From the NCBI RefSeq assembly GCF_025698545.1, contig NC_068571.1, forward strand, positions 33,513,733 to 33,577,732: a stretch of DNA of 64,000 bases. Reading direction: 5' to 3'. Origin of the DNA: Gossypium raimondii. Taxonomy: Eukaryota > Streptophyta > Magnoliopsida > Malvales > Malvaceae. The position numbers and the translations under genes were made by a program. The first letter of the stretch is position 1; each line of letters starts with the position of its first letter. This document shows positions 11,461 through 24,617 of the stretch, piece by piece. Under the pieces are notes generated by a model. It was not told the origin of the DNA, did no database searches, and saw nothing but the letters and a program-made list of their open reading frames with translations.

Positions 11461-12113
11461 TATAATTTTTTTCAAGAGTTATCAAAAACCAACAATGATT
11501 TTTTAAAAAAATCTTTAACAGTTTTACAAATTGGTACATGATCCAGCTAAATCAAGCTCTCTCATGGCCTTAAATCTATAAAAATTACAAGAAAATGATT
11601 TAATTGCACATACCAATTTAATGGTTGAATGGTTGAACCTTAAAAGCTTTCTTCTTTCTTTTACTCTTTGGTTTTCACGGTTTTGAAGAAGATGATAGTA
11701 TCTTCTCTTTCCTTCTGCTAAATTTACTATTTATACATGATTAACTTATTAGTTAAACTTAATTAATTAAATTTTAACTAAACAAATCTTAAAATATTTA
11801 ATATAATTGGCATATAATGATATCGTACATTAACATGTTTTTAGTGATGGTTTATTAACCATTTTGGCCCTTTGAATAATTATAATTTAAGTCTCTAAGT
11901 TGTTTTCTAATTAAAAATATATAGTGATTAAACTTTACAATTTAGTCAATGGGCCTTAATTAAACACAATTTCAGCTATATTAACTATCCAAATTTCAAT
12001 TCATCTAAATATTAACTTCGTAAATATCCTTATTTAATATTTATGGACTCGATTTAGGGAAATAAGGTCCCACAATCGTAATTTCTAACACCACTGACTT
12101 TCGGGTCGTTACA

Positions 12114-12485
12114 TCGACATCGTGTGGGGATATCCATCATGAATTTTCATCAACGATTTGGAAGTCTAGTGTGCTCATAAAAAAAATTCCAATGTTCTGG
12201 CCTTAATTCGTGAACATATTTGGCAATTGTATCTCTCGAATCGAAAGGCCAAAGCTATGTTCGTGGTTTCTAATGCTTAAGGTGTCCCAACCCTTCTACT
12301 ATGTCACCCCGCACATATCTCATAGCACATTGATTGCGAAGACAAAAGCGCAATACCCCAAAGGATGAGATATCTCGAGAAATGACTAAGATCAAAAGAG
12401 TATTAATAAGAGAATAACGCTCATGCCCATTGCGAATATCTTCAAGCCTTGAGTGATAAGTACATTACAAGGTTGTAAGTCTCTT
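12114..12485. other. Repeat-like DNA next to the LTR end
   Basis: This stretch is neither clearly LTR nor clearly coding. It is probably more of the element carrying the minus-strand ORF at 12486-13166. Nothing specific is recognised. Confidence 0.35.
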
Positions 12486-13166
12486 TTATTCGATGGGAAA
12501 CCCAAAAGATCCCCCAAACATCAATTCCACTAATATATATTTATTTAGGTTTAGGGATAACTTGCCCACCCCTCTGAAGATAAGTTGTTTTGTTCCTTCT
12601 TTCCAGGCCACATAAAAAATGTCCAAGACAATTGTCATCTTCTTTTTCCTGAAAGTAGTACATATGCTGAAATAGTAGCACATCGGGCCATATATTTTTT
12701 TGCTCACACAATATAATAATTCCTGTGATTACCCATTGGGAACTGCTTGGATGCCACATTATAAGTGTTTAGAAGATCCCAAATGAATGTGTGTAGGGGA
12801 AAGTGAAAGCCTACTTCTAATGCGTATAAATGCAAATAAAACCTGGGTCTGCCCCCACCATAATTTGGCCTGAATACAACAGTTAAGTGGCGTGTCCCAC
12901 TTGGAGCACTAAAACCATATTTAGGATGATTTTGAAGGAGATTCTTACATATCAATACCCTCCACATTTGTTGCTCTATAGTAGTACATTCGTACTCACC
13001 ATTAACAACTGTTTCATCCGTTACTCTTTTATCTTTTGGGTTTCTTCTCTTCAAGCTTAAACTCGTCGTGATTGGCCTATTTTTTGTGGCGAAGGACTTG
13101 CCCTTTGATGATTGATCCTTCATAGCCTTCTTTCTTCTTGTATATCTAGATCTTTGAGTCCTAGCC
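12486..13166 (-). pseudogene. Plant gypsy-type transposon ORF remnant (Transposase_28-like), frameshifted
   Basis: The minus strand starts with MARTQRSRYTRRKKAMKD at 13166, a basic N-terminus. Later comes LHLYALEVGFHFPLHTFIWD, which resembles the FPLHPF block of the plant 'putative gypsy type transposon' family. The first frame stops near 12704. Homologous-looking sequence (ITGIIILCEQKNIWPDV) continues in the next frame to about 12486, so a frameshift lies near 12735-12755. Family assignment is from pattern memory, and the coding capacity is broken. It could instead be a gag-like ORF of an unrelated retroelement. Confidence 0.5.
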
Positions 13167-14353
13167 ATAGTTAATCCTTGCAAAAATAATACCAGAGAAG
13201 ACAAATGTTTATAAAAATTCTAGCAGTAAATACAAGAAAGCCCTTAACTCTAAAAACTAAAGAAAAACTTGCAACGATTGAAGAAAAAACAAGGAAAAGC
13301 CTGGAAAATCAAAGAAATAAAAAATGGTTTCAGAAATGACTAATACTCGAATTTATAGATGTTCTCAAAGGACCCCACAAATGCACTGTTTTGGATTTGA
13401 AGACCATAACAAATGGTATCTGGTCGTATGTGTCATGTCAGATACTTTTCATTATTGCCACTACTCCGAGAAGTAGTTGAATTATATATTGCATTTATGG
13501 CTAGTCTTCTAGAAGGATTACAACAACTTTTCGTTTTCCAAGGGGAAACATTTTTTCTTCCCTTAAGTATTATGCAAAGGAATGTCTCATGGAATACTAC
13601 TTTGTAACCTATCATTCGACTTGGGGGAGGCTATTATACACATGTAAGCAAGACAAATGACATTGACTTTTTCTCTAACTTTACTTGAGAGGGCAACTCT
13701 GCCTAGTCACTTGCATTGACTGGAGACATACCAACCTTTTGTACCTAGGACCACCCGCTCGATAGATTCTCCCAGCAAATCCCCCAACTCTTATATGATG
13801 GAGCAAACAAAAATGGTGTGAACATGCCTTTAAGGTAATGGGGACCCACTTAAGCATAACAAGCTCATACTGATCGAATGCATAATAGAATGGGCCGCAC
13901 AGTGCATGTCTTTTACGTATTGCACGATGGTAGCCTCCTTCATAACAACTTGCCACATCATATTAATGGACAAGACGACCTCTCCTATAAATATCCTCCT
14001 AACGATGAAGAAGAGATCAACCCTCAACTTCTCAAAGTTACTCTGCACAAATATCCTCTTTCCCGACAATAAACATGTCCTCTTGTTTCTTTCTAGCTTT
14101 CTGCTTGTCTAGGTGAATTGGTCTCCACAGCACCACCCCCTACTCCTCCCCATCTCCTCTCTTGTTATATCTTGTATCAACACCCTAAATTATTATTAAT
14201 TAATTAAAAATATTTTTATTTAAATTTAATTACAAAAAATATAAATATAATTTTTAATATTAAAATAATAATAAATTTAAACTTTTAAATTATGTCAGAT
14301 TTAAGAACCAAAAAGAAAATTTCTAACAGTAACTAGACCAAATTATCGTTAAT
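13167..14353. other. Intergenic or repeat-derived DNA
   Basis: Short open frames occur on both strands (about 13413-14112), but none shows a domain I recognise. The moderate GC content suggests decayed transposon coding sequence rather than ordinary AT-rich intergenic DNA. From 14190 to 14330 it becomes strongly AT-rich just before the LINE fragment. Confidence 0.4.
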
Positions 14354-15520
14354 TTGATTCCTGGGCATTTAAACCTTGATCTAGAATGCTCGCTAGCCAA
14401 TATAGTCTTAGATGATGTCATTTGGAACCTTGATTTGTTTCAACTTTGGTTGCCAGAGATGGTCATTCGTAAGATTATCAGGATACCCCACCCATACCCA
14501 TCTGCAGGAGTTGATAGGATCATCTGGGGAGGTACGACAACAGGTTTATTTTCTGTTAAAAGCGCCTATGAGAAAATCCGAGAGAATTCTTGGAAGTCGA
14601 AGGAGGAAGTGTGGAAGATCCCATGGAAGTTTCAAGGACCACAAAGGGTTAGATTTTTTATTTGGCTTGTTCTCAAACAGAGATTGCTCACTAACGTGGA
14701 AAGAGTTCGGGGGATATTAGCCATAGTTCAACGTGTGGGGTCTGTGGGCATATCATCGAAGATCTGTTGCATATTATTCGAGATTGTCCTTTAGCAAGAG
14801 AAATCTGGAACCTTTTAATTCTTATTGACCGACTTGTTAGTTTTTATTATGGTAATTTGTAGGATTGGATCACTTAAAATTTGTAGAATAAACATGATCT
14901 TAGCTTTGGGGAGGTTGATTGGCAATGTTTATTTGGGATCCTCATCCGGCGTATATGGAAAAATCGTAATTTATTTATTTTTCAGGGTGCGCCTTGGAGC
15001 AATAATAACACTATTAAAGCCTCATATAGTTGGGCCAAACACTTTATATGTCAGATAGGAGACATATAAGTTAGTTTCGGTGTCCTTGTTCATGCTTTAA
15101 CTTGTCTTGGAATGGGGTTTACTTGAATACTGATAGTTCTATTAAACCCAAGGTTGGCTTTGCTATAGCAGGGGAAATTTTACGTGACCGAAGTGGGCAA
15201 TGGATCTTGGGTTTCAATAGATTCCTGGGGAGCTGTTCAGTGTTCGAGGATACAAAGAGGTGCAGATTTAGACTGATAGTATTGAAGTGACTAATGCTAT
15301 ACAGAAGAGTCACACAGTTTGACTAAACTCGGCCTTTCACGGATCCAACATTGAAGCATTTGCCTTATCCCTTGAGAAGAGAACCGAGAAGCTGGCAGAC
15401 TGGCCAAGTTGACTCACATAAATAATTAAGGGTTGCAAGTATTTGAAATCTCCTTACTAGGGTTTGAATTATGTAATTTAGTCTTTTCTTTATTTTCTTC
15501 TTTTATCAAAAAAAAAAAAA
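14354..15520 (+). mobile_element. 5'-truncated LINE with poly-A tail
   Basis: The plus-strand translation matches the 3' third of a plant LINE. GLFSVKSAYEKIRE and GPQRVRFFIWLVLKQRLLTN (about 14540-14700) are zf-RVT-region phrases. An RNase H-like start (GVYLNTDSSIKPKVGFAIAGE, about 15114-15176) follows. The frames carry stops and shifts. The element ends in a run of 13 A at 15508-15520, the usual LINE 3' end. 5' truncation and a poly-A tail fit target-primed reverse transcription. I could not find a clear target duplication. Confidence 0.85.
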
Positions 15521-17012
15521 TTCTATTATATCATTCCATTTGAAACCTTAAAATATGCTAATATGATAAGTCACGATTATGTTAATTAGCAATATGTGCG
15601 GCTCACATTGCAAGTCTATTTAACCAAAAAATATATTGATTATACAATATAGTTATATTGTTGGGTTAGTGGCTTCAAAATGCTACCCAACTCCTTTCAA
15701 CTTCATTTCTAAAATTATCCGCAAAGAGAAAGACACTAATGTTTTTCAAATAATTTTTAGATTTGGTTTTGTGAAATTAAAATAATTTAATTAAAAAATG
15801 AATAATTCTTTGACAAAATATATGAAGTGTGTGTTTTTGTTTTATCCTTAGCATCAATTTGAAAGGTACACAACATCCACCTTTACGTTCAAGACAACCT
15901 ACATCGTTTGTCTTGCTTTAACTAAAATATTAGTCACTACTCCTAAACAATTGATTAATCATTTATATTTTCATCATTCAACCGTTAATTATCGTAATGG
16001 TATAACAAAAACTAACGTGACGCATTATATATTATTTCAAACCAAAATTTAGATCAAATTTCATAATTAATCTTTATTTTTTAGCAATTAAATTCTTTTA
16101 TATTATTTTATTAATTCAAATTCAAACTATTTTTGGAAAAATTTAAACTCGGTCAATAGAATACAGCTTAAAATTCAAATGATAGTTTCATGGTTATACA
16201 TGTAGTCTACCAATTTTGAGAAGTATCAATCCCAAGGTGTTCCATACACATGCTTGACTACATTAAGTCCTCATTAAACTCTTCAAACTTAAGCTCTTTA
16301 TCCAAAATGTTATCTCCTCAATCTTTAAGAGAAGACATTGTATATTGATGAATGCTAGATTAGAAACCATATAAATTTATGATAACATCCACTTTATCGT
16401 GCTCAAAATGAGTCAAAAGATAAAATGAAAGCAATTTATATCTACACCTAGGCATGGTGAATTTGAACTAAAGCTCATTCGGGAGTAATATTTTTTTGTT
16501 TTGACACTGTTAAGAGTTTAATAATAAAAATGTAACAAACCGATAACATTAGTGATTGTATTGTAATTAAAATTTAATGGGCAAGATATAATTCAAATCA
16601 TACATAAATAACTTAATTTGTAGCAATTGATAATTCAAATCAATGATTGTGTTTTAACTCAATTCGAGTGCGTTGAAATGCATTATCCTCCCATTTAAGG
16701 TTTAGAAAAAAATTAAAAATAATTTTAAACCTTGTTTAAAAAAAATAGTTATTCAATTGCATATGCATAAACAATAGTGAAGGCTCTCAAAAGTCAAAAC
16801 AGAAGAAAAAGGATATGGGACAGAGAGTCAGATACCATAACATTCCTTTTATGGGCTTCATTTTCTTAACATATGTTGGCAACCCATGTATGTGAGATGC
16901 ACTCAAGTCAATTTCAATTTTCAACAATCGAAAAGAAAAAAGGCCTTGTTTTACTGACAGCCTACTTGCAGTGCCCCCAAAGTCACCTTTTCATCTCCTC
17001 CTCCCATTAAAC
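15521..17012. other. AT-rich intergenic DNA upstream of the PII pseudogene
   Basis: No gene is seen. The last few hundred bases, which turn pyrimidine-rich near 16960-17012, are the former promoter and 5' UTR of the GLB1 pseudogene. Confidence 0.5.
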
Positions 17013-17779
17013 ATGGCTGCTGTAGCAACATCAAACCCCCTTTCTCCCCTTCTTTCCCCTTTCCATGGTAAAGACCATCCTCCCATTTCTAGTTCTATTG
17101 TTCCCAGGTTTTGAGATTCCCATTTATCTAAGCTTAAAGTCACCCTCAAACGCTCAACAAATGCTTCAATTCTTCCTGTAATCAGAGCCCAAAACTCTCT
17201 TGGTATGGATGGATAACTTAGCGACCAGAAACATAGCTTTACCAGTTTTCATTTTCCTGCATTTTTTCTTCATTGAAGTATAGAGAAATGGGTTCCTCTA
17301 AAATTTACTGGGTTTTCTTTTTTAAATGTTTTCATTGCTTGTAAATTACACCACCGACGCAGAATTTTATAAAGTTGAAGTTATTCTAAGGTGTTCACTA
17401 TATTCTTCTTCCCTTTTTCCCCTAATAATTGAGAGTGGATGGCATAGTTGGTCTGTTAGTTATATAGCACATCTAATTTCATTTAGGTTTCTTGTTGTGC
17501 TAAATAATTGAACGCAATAGACCATGGTGAATTCAGCAGGTTTCTTCGGTAAAAGCCACTTTTACAGCGTAATTTTGATTTTTTTTTACCGTATTTGGAG
17601 TTGATATAGTACTGAAATGTTAGGCAATGTGACAATGTATGTGGCAAATGTTACTTAAAAATTGCGCCTATGGTATGCTTTCTAGTATTGCAGTGATTTT
17701 GAGCATTACGTTCTTAAAATGTGTTCAAGTTTAACCTTAAATAGTAAACCTTGTAATGATAGTGAGGCATTATTGTGAT

Positions 17780-18918
17780 TAGGGGGAGCAAAACTCGATT
17801 CGACTCGAAAAAATCGAAAAAAAATTCGAATTTCGAGTTAAACGAATCGAGTTATTCGAATCAACTCGAATTTTTTTTTTCAAATTTCGAGTTCGAATCA
17901 AGTTGAGTTTTCGAATTCGAATAACTCGAATAATTTGAATAATTTGAATATCAAACTATAATATTTTACATTTTTACCCCAAACTCCCAAACCTTTTTAC
18001 TTTTACCTTAAAACTTTTACTCCCCTCCCCTCCAACCCCCCAATCTACCCAAAATTCATTTCCCACCAAAATTTTACTCTCCCATTTACTTTTTCTCAAA
18101 ATTTTACTCCCAAAAACCCTCAAAACCTTTTATTTTCCCCCAAAACTTTTACTCCCTCCTACTTTTCCCCTAAAACTTTTATTACCTTCTCATCTCACCT
18201 CCCATCTACCCCAAACCCTCCCCCTATTTACTTTTCCTCAAATTTTTATTCCTCAAAACTTTTTATTTTCCCCCTAAACTTTACTTTGTACTCTTAAATA
18301 AAAAATCAAAATTATCCAAAAAAAATCACTAAACATAAATAGTAATAAATTTATTTATATCTATTATTTATATTATTAAATTAAATTTCACATATTATAT
18401 TATTTATATTATTGAATTGTTTAGTATATTGAATATTTATATTAAAATTGAATTATTAATTATGCCATAAAATATTCGTGTTAAAATTTTATATTGGTAT
18501 CAATTTCACATTTTATTTTTAAAATAACTTTTATTAAAAAATCATATTTTTACATTTAATATATTTTTAATTCCAAAATATATAGTGACAAGAATCAAGA
18601 TAATTGAAACAACTAAGCAAGCAAAGAAGCTAACCAATATATAAAAAATTAATAAATAAATTATGAGGCGATGAAAGTTAATAAAAAATTTGATTAAGTC
18701 AGACAAATTTTATTACGATGGGCGATAGTGGTTACAAGGACCCAAAATTATTTTTTAAAATTTAACTCGAATAAATATTCGACTCGATTCGATTCAAATT
18801 CCATCTCACTCAACTCGATTCGAGAAAACTTCAAATAAAGTTAGGATGATAAAATGAAATTCGGAAACTCAATTAACTCAAAAATTTTCAATTCGATTCG
18901 ATCGAATACTCACCCCTA
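17780..18918. mobile_element. Non-autonomous hAT-like element with 8-bp target duplication
   Basis: The left end is TAGGGGGAGCAAAACTCGAT. The right end read inverted is TAGGGGTGAGTATTCGATCG. The flanks are ATTGTGAT (17772-17779) and ATTGTGGT (18919-18926), an 8-bp target duplication with one mismatch, which is the hAT hallmark. Subterminal regions are dense in CTCGATTCGA/TCGAATTCGA motifs in both orientations. The interior is C-rich then AT-rich and has no transposase. It lies inside the GLB1 pseudogene. Confidence 0.85.
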
Positions 18919-18959
18919 ATTGTGGTACTCTTCCGAGCCTATGTAATGCATCTGCAAAA

Positions 18960-19239
18960 AAGATGGGCTTTATTAATGGCAAGAGGATAGTTTATAGGAC
19001 AGGGCTTGGACCTTGGAATAATTTTTCTATATAATAGCTTAAGATGAGTGGGGAGGGGAAAAGGCCACAGGGGAAAATTGCCATTTAGGCCCTCTAAGTA
19101 AAGGTAAAATTTCACTTTGGCCCCCTAACATTATAAAAATTTGATTTAATTCTTTAAAAATTATAAAGATATAGACTATAAGAAATTAAAATTTCATTTG
19201 CCCCCCCCCCCCAAACAATTGCTCTGGTTTCGCCCCTGT
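18960..19239 (+). mobile_element. Repeat fragment ending in TTCGCCCCTG
   Basis: This piece, with GGCCCTCTAAGTAAAGG, GGCCCCCTAACATTATAAAA and a poly-C run (from about 19201), ends in TCTGGTTTCGCCCCTG directly against the GLB1 remnant QGGSTERHD. The ending resembles a very common cotton repeat terminus. The left boundary and element class are uncertain. Confidence 0.4.
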
Positions 19240-20508
19240 CAAGGAGGTTCAACAGAGAGACATGATGGTAAGCTCTTGTTATATACAAGGGGCTGAAAGT
19301 TATACCTTTTCCTTATTTGTTTATCAAATTTATGATCTATATGTGTTAATGATGATCTTGGTGGAATTCAACAATTTTTTAGTTAATGTACCTTAGTCAA
19401 ACTTCTCTATTCTTTCTTGGGCAGGCTTAAGTTAGCCGATATTCCTTTTGTTTACTAAATTTTCTTCGTGTTTATTGTTCTATAGGCTCTGAATTTTCTG
19501 AAGACAAGCTTGTAGCTAAAGTCAAGATAGAGATTGTGGTGAGCAAGGACCAGGTATGTACATACATAATCTAAAGAGTCATTTCTCCTATATATGAATG
19601 ATTTGGTAGTATGTTTATATTTATTTCTAACCATGTACATTTCTAAATGACCATCCTGCCAAAGGTGGAAGCATGATTATGAAAATTTAGTCTAAATGAC
19701 CATCTTGCTATAGTAATAGACAAGATAATTGAGGAAGCAAGGACAAATGAGATTGGTGATGGCAAGATTTTATGTAAGAGATCAAACTCTCTACTCTCCA
19801 TATCTAATAGTGAAGTCCTTTAATTTCCTTTTAGCTGAAATTTATGGCTCTGAACTATCAGGTTAAGTACAAAGCCTGTTTACAGAAAAACTTTAGTCTA
19901 GTTTTGTTCTTTCGTGAATGGAAAATGGTTTGGTCACTGAATATGTGATGCAGTGTTTGGTGTGATGGGAATAAGGATTGAATTCTATATGTTTGTGCTG
20001 GCATTTGGAAAAATTGGAATATTGATTAAATTCTGCATGTCTAAGTCTAAATGTCATAACAACTGGCAGCTGCATCATGATTACTACCATTTGTTGAACT
20101 GTTTATACTTGACCTCACTGACTATAACATTCCGAAATTGTATTGGGGTCTCTTATTCTTATTCTTGTGTCCAACCATTAATATATGAATGAATGAAATT
20201 GTTAGCAAAAGGCTATAATTGATCTGATTTTCATGCGTGTAAAGAATTTAACCTGTTGCTGTTGATTAATACTAATATTTTAATTGTCGGTTCTACAGTG
20301 ATACCTGTCACGGATGTTATAAGAGTTCGCACAGGTAAATTCTAATTACTATTTAAGATAATAGTAGCTCAATCATTTCTTTGCTTTAACAACTACCATA
20401 CCAAGGATGGGTGCCTGTTTATGCAAGCCTTAATAACTGTAGACACAATTTTCAGGCGAGAGGATGACCGGAGGACGTGCTGATATGTCAGCCACTACAT
20501 TGACCTAA

Positions 20509-21339
20509 GTTGTGAGATCAATGATATTGATGCCGCGGATTAGCAGAGCATACTTAATTATACTGCTTGCTGCTGCATGTTGTAGACATAGAAGCTTATG
20601 ATACTACCATTGTTTTCTATAAATCTATTTCTGATGGTGAAAAAGATAATTAAGAGAAATGACTGTTGTTCATGAGGATTTAACACCTTCTAAGAATTCA
20701 CTTAATAAAAAGAATTGAATAATTAGGATGATTATGCTGGGTTTTCTTTTCTTTTAACAGCGTCAGTTGAACATAGGGGGGAATCCGTATAGCGTCAGTT
20801 GAATAATTAGGTGTTTGAAATGTTTTACTAGGTAGAAAGCTTCTTTTTTTTTTTTTTTTGGGGGGGGGGTTAATTATGCTTTTGGTCTTTTTTCTATTTA
20901 CACATTTGAAATTAGGTCTCTCTACTTCTAAATTTCTATTATTTTGATTTAATCAATTAAACTCCAATTGATGTGATTTCTGTTAAATTGAATTAAGTGA
21001 TAGGCCAATAAGAATAATGAAGTTGGAGTTGTAAGGTCTTTTATTCAAAATTTAGGATTGTAAAGTAAGGTGATTATAATTTTTACTTGCATAAGTTTCG
21101 TATTTTCGAATAGTAGAGGGACTGAGAGCAAAATAGGAATAAAAACTATTCAATTTTTTAAAAAGATCTCATTGGTCGAAGGGAAACCGACCATTTATTT
21201 ACTAGAAGGGATAGCGATCTAAAACGCGTGCGTTTAAAGGACGAAGCTAACTACCTGGTAAAGCAATAAAAAACGGCTGACGGCGTATCCCGTTTTGGAT
21301 CTATCAATCTCCAAATCCCCGTAAAAACACTGAAAGACA
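20509..21339. other. Intergenic DNA with short repeats, upstream of the ARF gene
   Basis: GCGTCAGTTGA occurs at about 20760 and again at about 20793, each in similar context. A run of T followed by a run of G (about 20844-20870) comes next, then typical AT-rich repeat-like sequence. The last 150 bases before 21340 should hold the ARF promoter. No gene is seen. Confidence 0.45.
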
Positions 21340-23176
<1,837 letters not shown>

Positions 23177-23997
23177 ATGGCATAATTGAGTTCAGTCACC
23201 ACTAATTCAGGTTCCTTTTTGAGTTATATGGATGTCTACCCCAGTTCAAGTGTGCTGTATTTTTCATGGTTTCTCGCAAAAATTGCCATTTGTTGCTTGT
23301 AGTTCAAGAATAATTGTTAAATTTTTTGGTTTTTCCTTGTGGTATTATCTGAATATAGCTACCAAAAGAAACAAACAGTTTTGGGCCATTCTTCCTTGGT
23401 GAAAATTGATGGTTACGCCGTTTGATTGCTGTAATGTTAAATATATAAATACAATATAATGTCGTTTCTTTGTTTGGGTTCTTGAATGCTTGTTTAAGCA
23501 TGTGCAATAAGTGGACCTTTTTTATTCTTCCCTAAATTATGTAACATAATCATAACAGTTCTTTAACCAATTTCTATAATACCAAGCTCATGGAAAGATC
23601 TGAAATTAATTTATGAATGTTGAACAAAAATTAGTCGCAATTGAGAATCCAAACGCAAAAGACAGCTCTACGTTTGCAGTAACTTTTACAAGCATCAATC
23701 CTCTATGCAAGTTGATGGTTCATCTGCTGAATGTTCCGCATTCAAGTCATTGCATAAATCCTTCTTCCAAGGTATGCTGCTTTTGCTAAAAAATGAATGA
23801 GCGTAGTGCTTAAGGATAGATAAGCGTATGAACTTTGGCCAAAACAATCAATTTAGTCCCTTTAACCAATAGTTTCAGTCATTCACCGTTAATTTTCTGA
23901 TTTTGTTAAGTCAGTTGTTAAGCAGTGCAAAAATAAAAATTATTTTAAATTATTTAAAAACGTTAAGTCTACAATGAACCTAGACACCCATACAACT
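23177..23997. other. ARF 3' UTR and intergenic DNA
   Basis: The first 200-350 bases are the ARF 3' UTR and polyadenylation zone. The rest is AT-rich without a recognisable gene. Confidence 0.5.
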
Positions 23998-24617
23998 AAA
24001 TTTGTCCATGGGTTGGGCCACCCGGTTTGACCTGAAAGTCCGTCTGAAAAGTGAGAGAGTTTGAACAAAAATATAAGCCCGGAAAATAGGTTTGGACAAA
24101 AAAAATAAAGCTCATTTTCTAAACGAGCCAGGTCTCAGGTAAGCCTTTTTTGCTTGGGCTCAGCCCAGATTTGCAAAAAAAAAAACTATTTTTTTTACTA
24201 TTTTGCCACCGTTTTTTCATTGTTTTTCTATCATTTCACTATTACATTCTTACTATTTTGTTGTTATTGTTTGGTAATTGTATAATTCTTTTTTTATTAT
24301 TAAATTTGCTACTATTTTAGAAGTATTTGTTTGTTAAGTTGTACTTATCTTAGTATTATTTAAGTATTTTTTATAGTTTTTCCATTTGTTGGGAAACATT
24401 TATTTTAATGTTTCTAGTGTATTATATTTTTTAAATTTATTTATATATAAAAAATATAAAAATTTGAATACGAGTGGGCTAGGCCAGACTCAAGTTTTAG
24501 CATTTTTATCCGGACCAGACTTAGACAAAATTTAGGCCCATTTCTTAGGCTAGCTCGGGCCTAGAAAATGAGCCTAAAATTTTTACTTGGCCTAACCCAA
24601 TCCATGGACAATTTTAT
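23998..24617. mobile_element. hAT-like MITE with GTCCATGGGTTGGG inverted ends
   Basis: The left end AAATTTGTCCATGGGTTGGG matches, inverted, the right end that reads CCCAATCCATGGACAATTTT. Subterminal GGGCT/AGCCC motifs occur in both halves. Flanks ATACAACT (23990-23997) and ATACAACC (24618-24625) form an 8-bp target duplication with one mismatch, which fits hAT. There is no coding sequence, so it depends on a transposase in trans. Confidence 0.65.

Larger units (their letters stand above)
9100..12113 (+). mobile_element. 5'-truncated gypsy-type LTR (solo or partial) with nested insertion
   Basis: The right end reads TTTCGGGTCGTTACA at 12099-12113, the typical 3' end of a large plant Ty3/gypsy LTR family whose 5' end reads TGTAACACCC (seen intact at 62215). 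Inside are many short A/T-rich phrases of the kind common in this LTR class, such as CAATTTAGTCC-like blocks (9761-9780, 9897-9907). The left boundary is not clear and is set where the degenerate repeats begin. The LTR sequence is broken at about 10005 and seems to resume near 11460, with a different repeat between. Orientation is plus. No internal gag-pol joins it, so it is a solo or truncated LTR. Confidence 0.6.
17013..20508 (+). pseudogene. GLB1: Plastid PII nitrogen-sensor protein pseudogene (GLB1)
   Basis: Exon remnants follow the order of plant GLB1, the plastid PII protein that senses 2-oxoglutarate and ATP and controls N-acetylglutamate kinase. Remnants: transit-peptide exon 17013-17202; DAEFYKVEVILR to 17390; PW-stop-IQQVSS 17521-17549; QGGSTERHD 19240-19267; SEFSEDKLVAKVKIEIVVSK 19486-19553; VEA at 19665 and VIDKIIEEARTNEIGDGKIL 19713-19773; IPVTDVIRVRT 20299-20334; ERMTGGRADMS 20456-20508. 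Lesions seen: TGA at 17112 (transit peptide); TGA at 17528 where family members have the Arg of RPWRIQQ; the segment before QGGSTERHD is not found; a 43-nt insertion splits the VEA-VID exon; and about five codons appear lost before ERMTGG. A hAT-like element and another repeat lie in the gap between 17549 and 19240. Most splice sites are still readable, so decay is recent to moderate. A functional copy is expected elsewhere in the genome. Confidence 0.9.

Noticed and set aside
20844-20870. Poly-T followed by poly-G run as possible retro-insertion tail
   Set aside because: No matching element body or target duplication was found; probably simple-sequence DNA.
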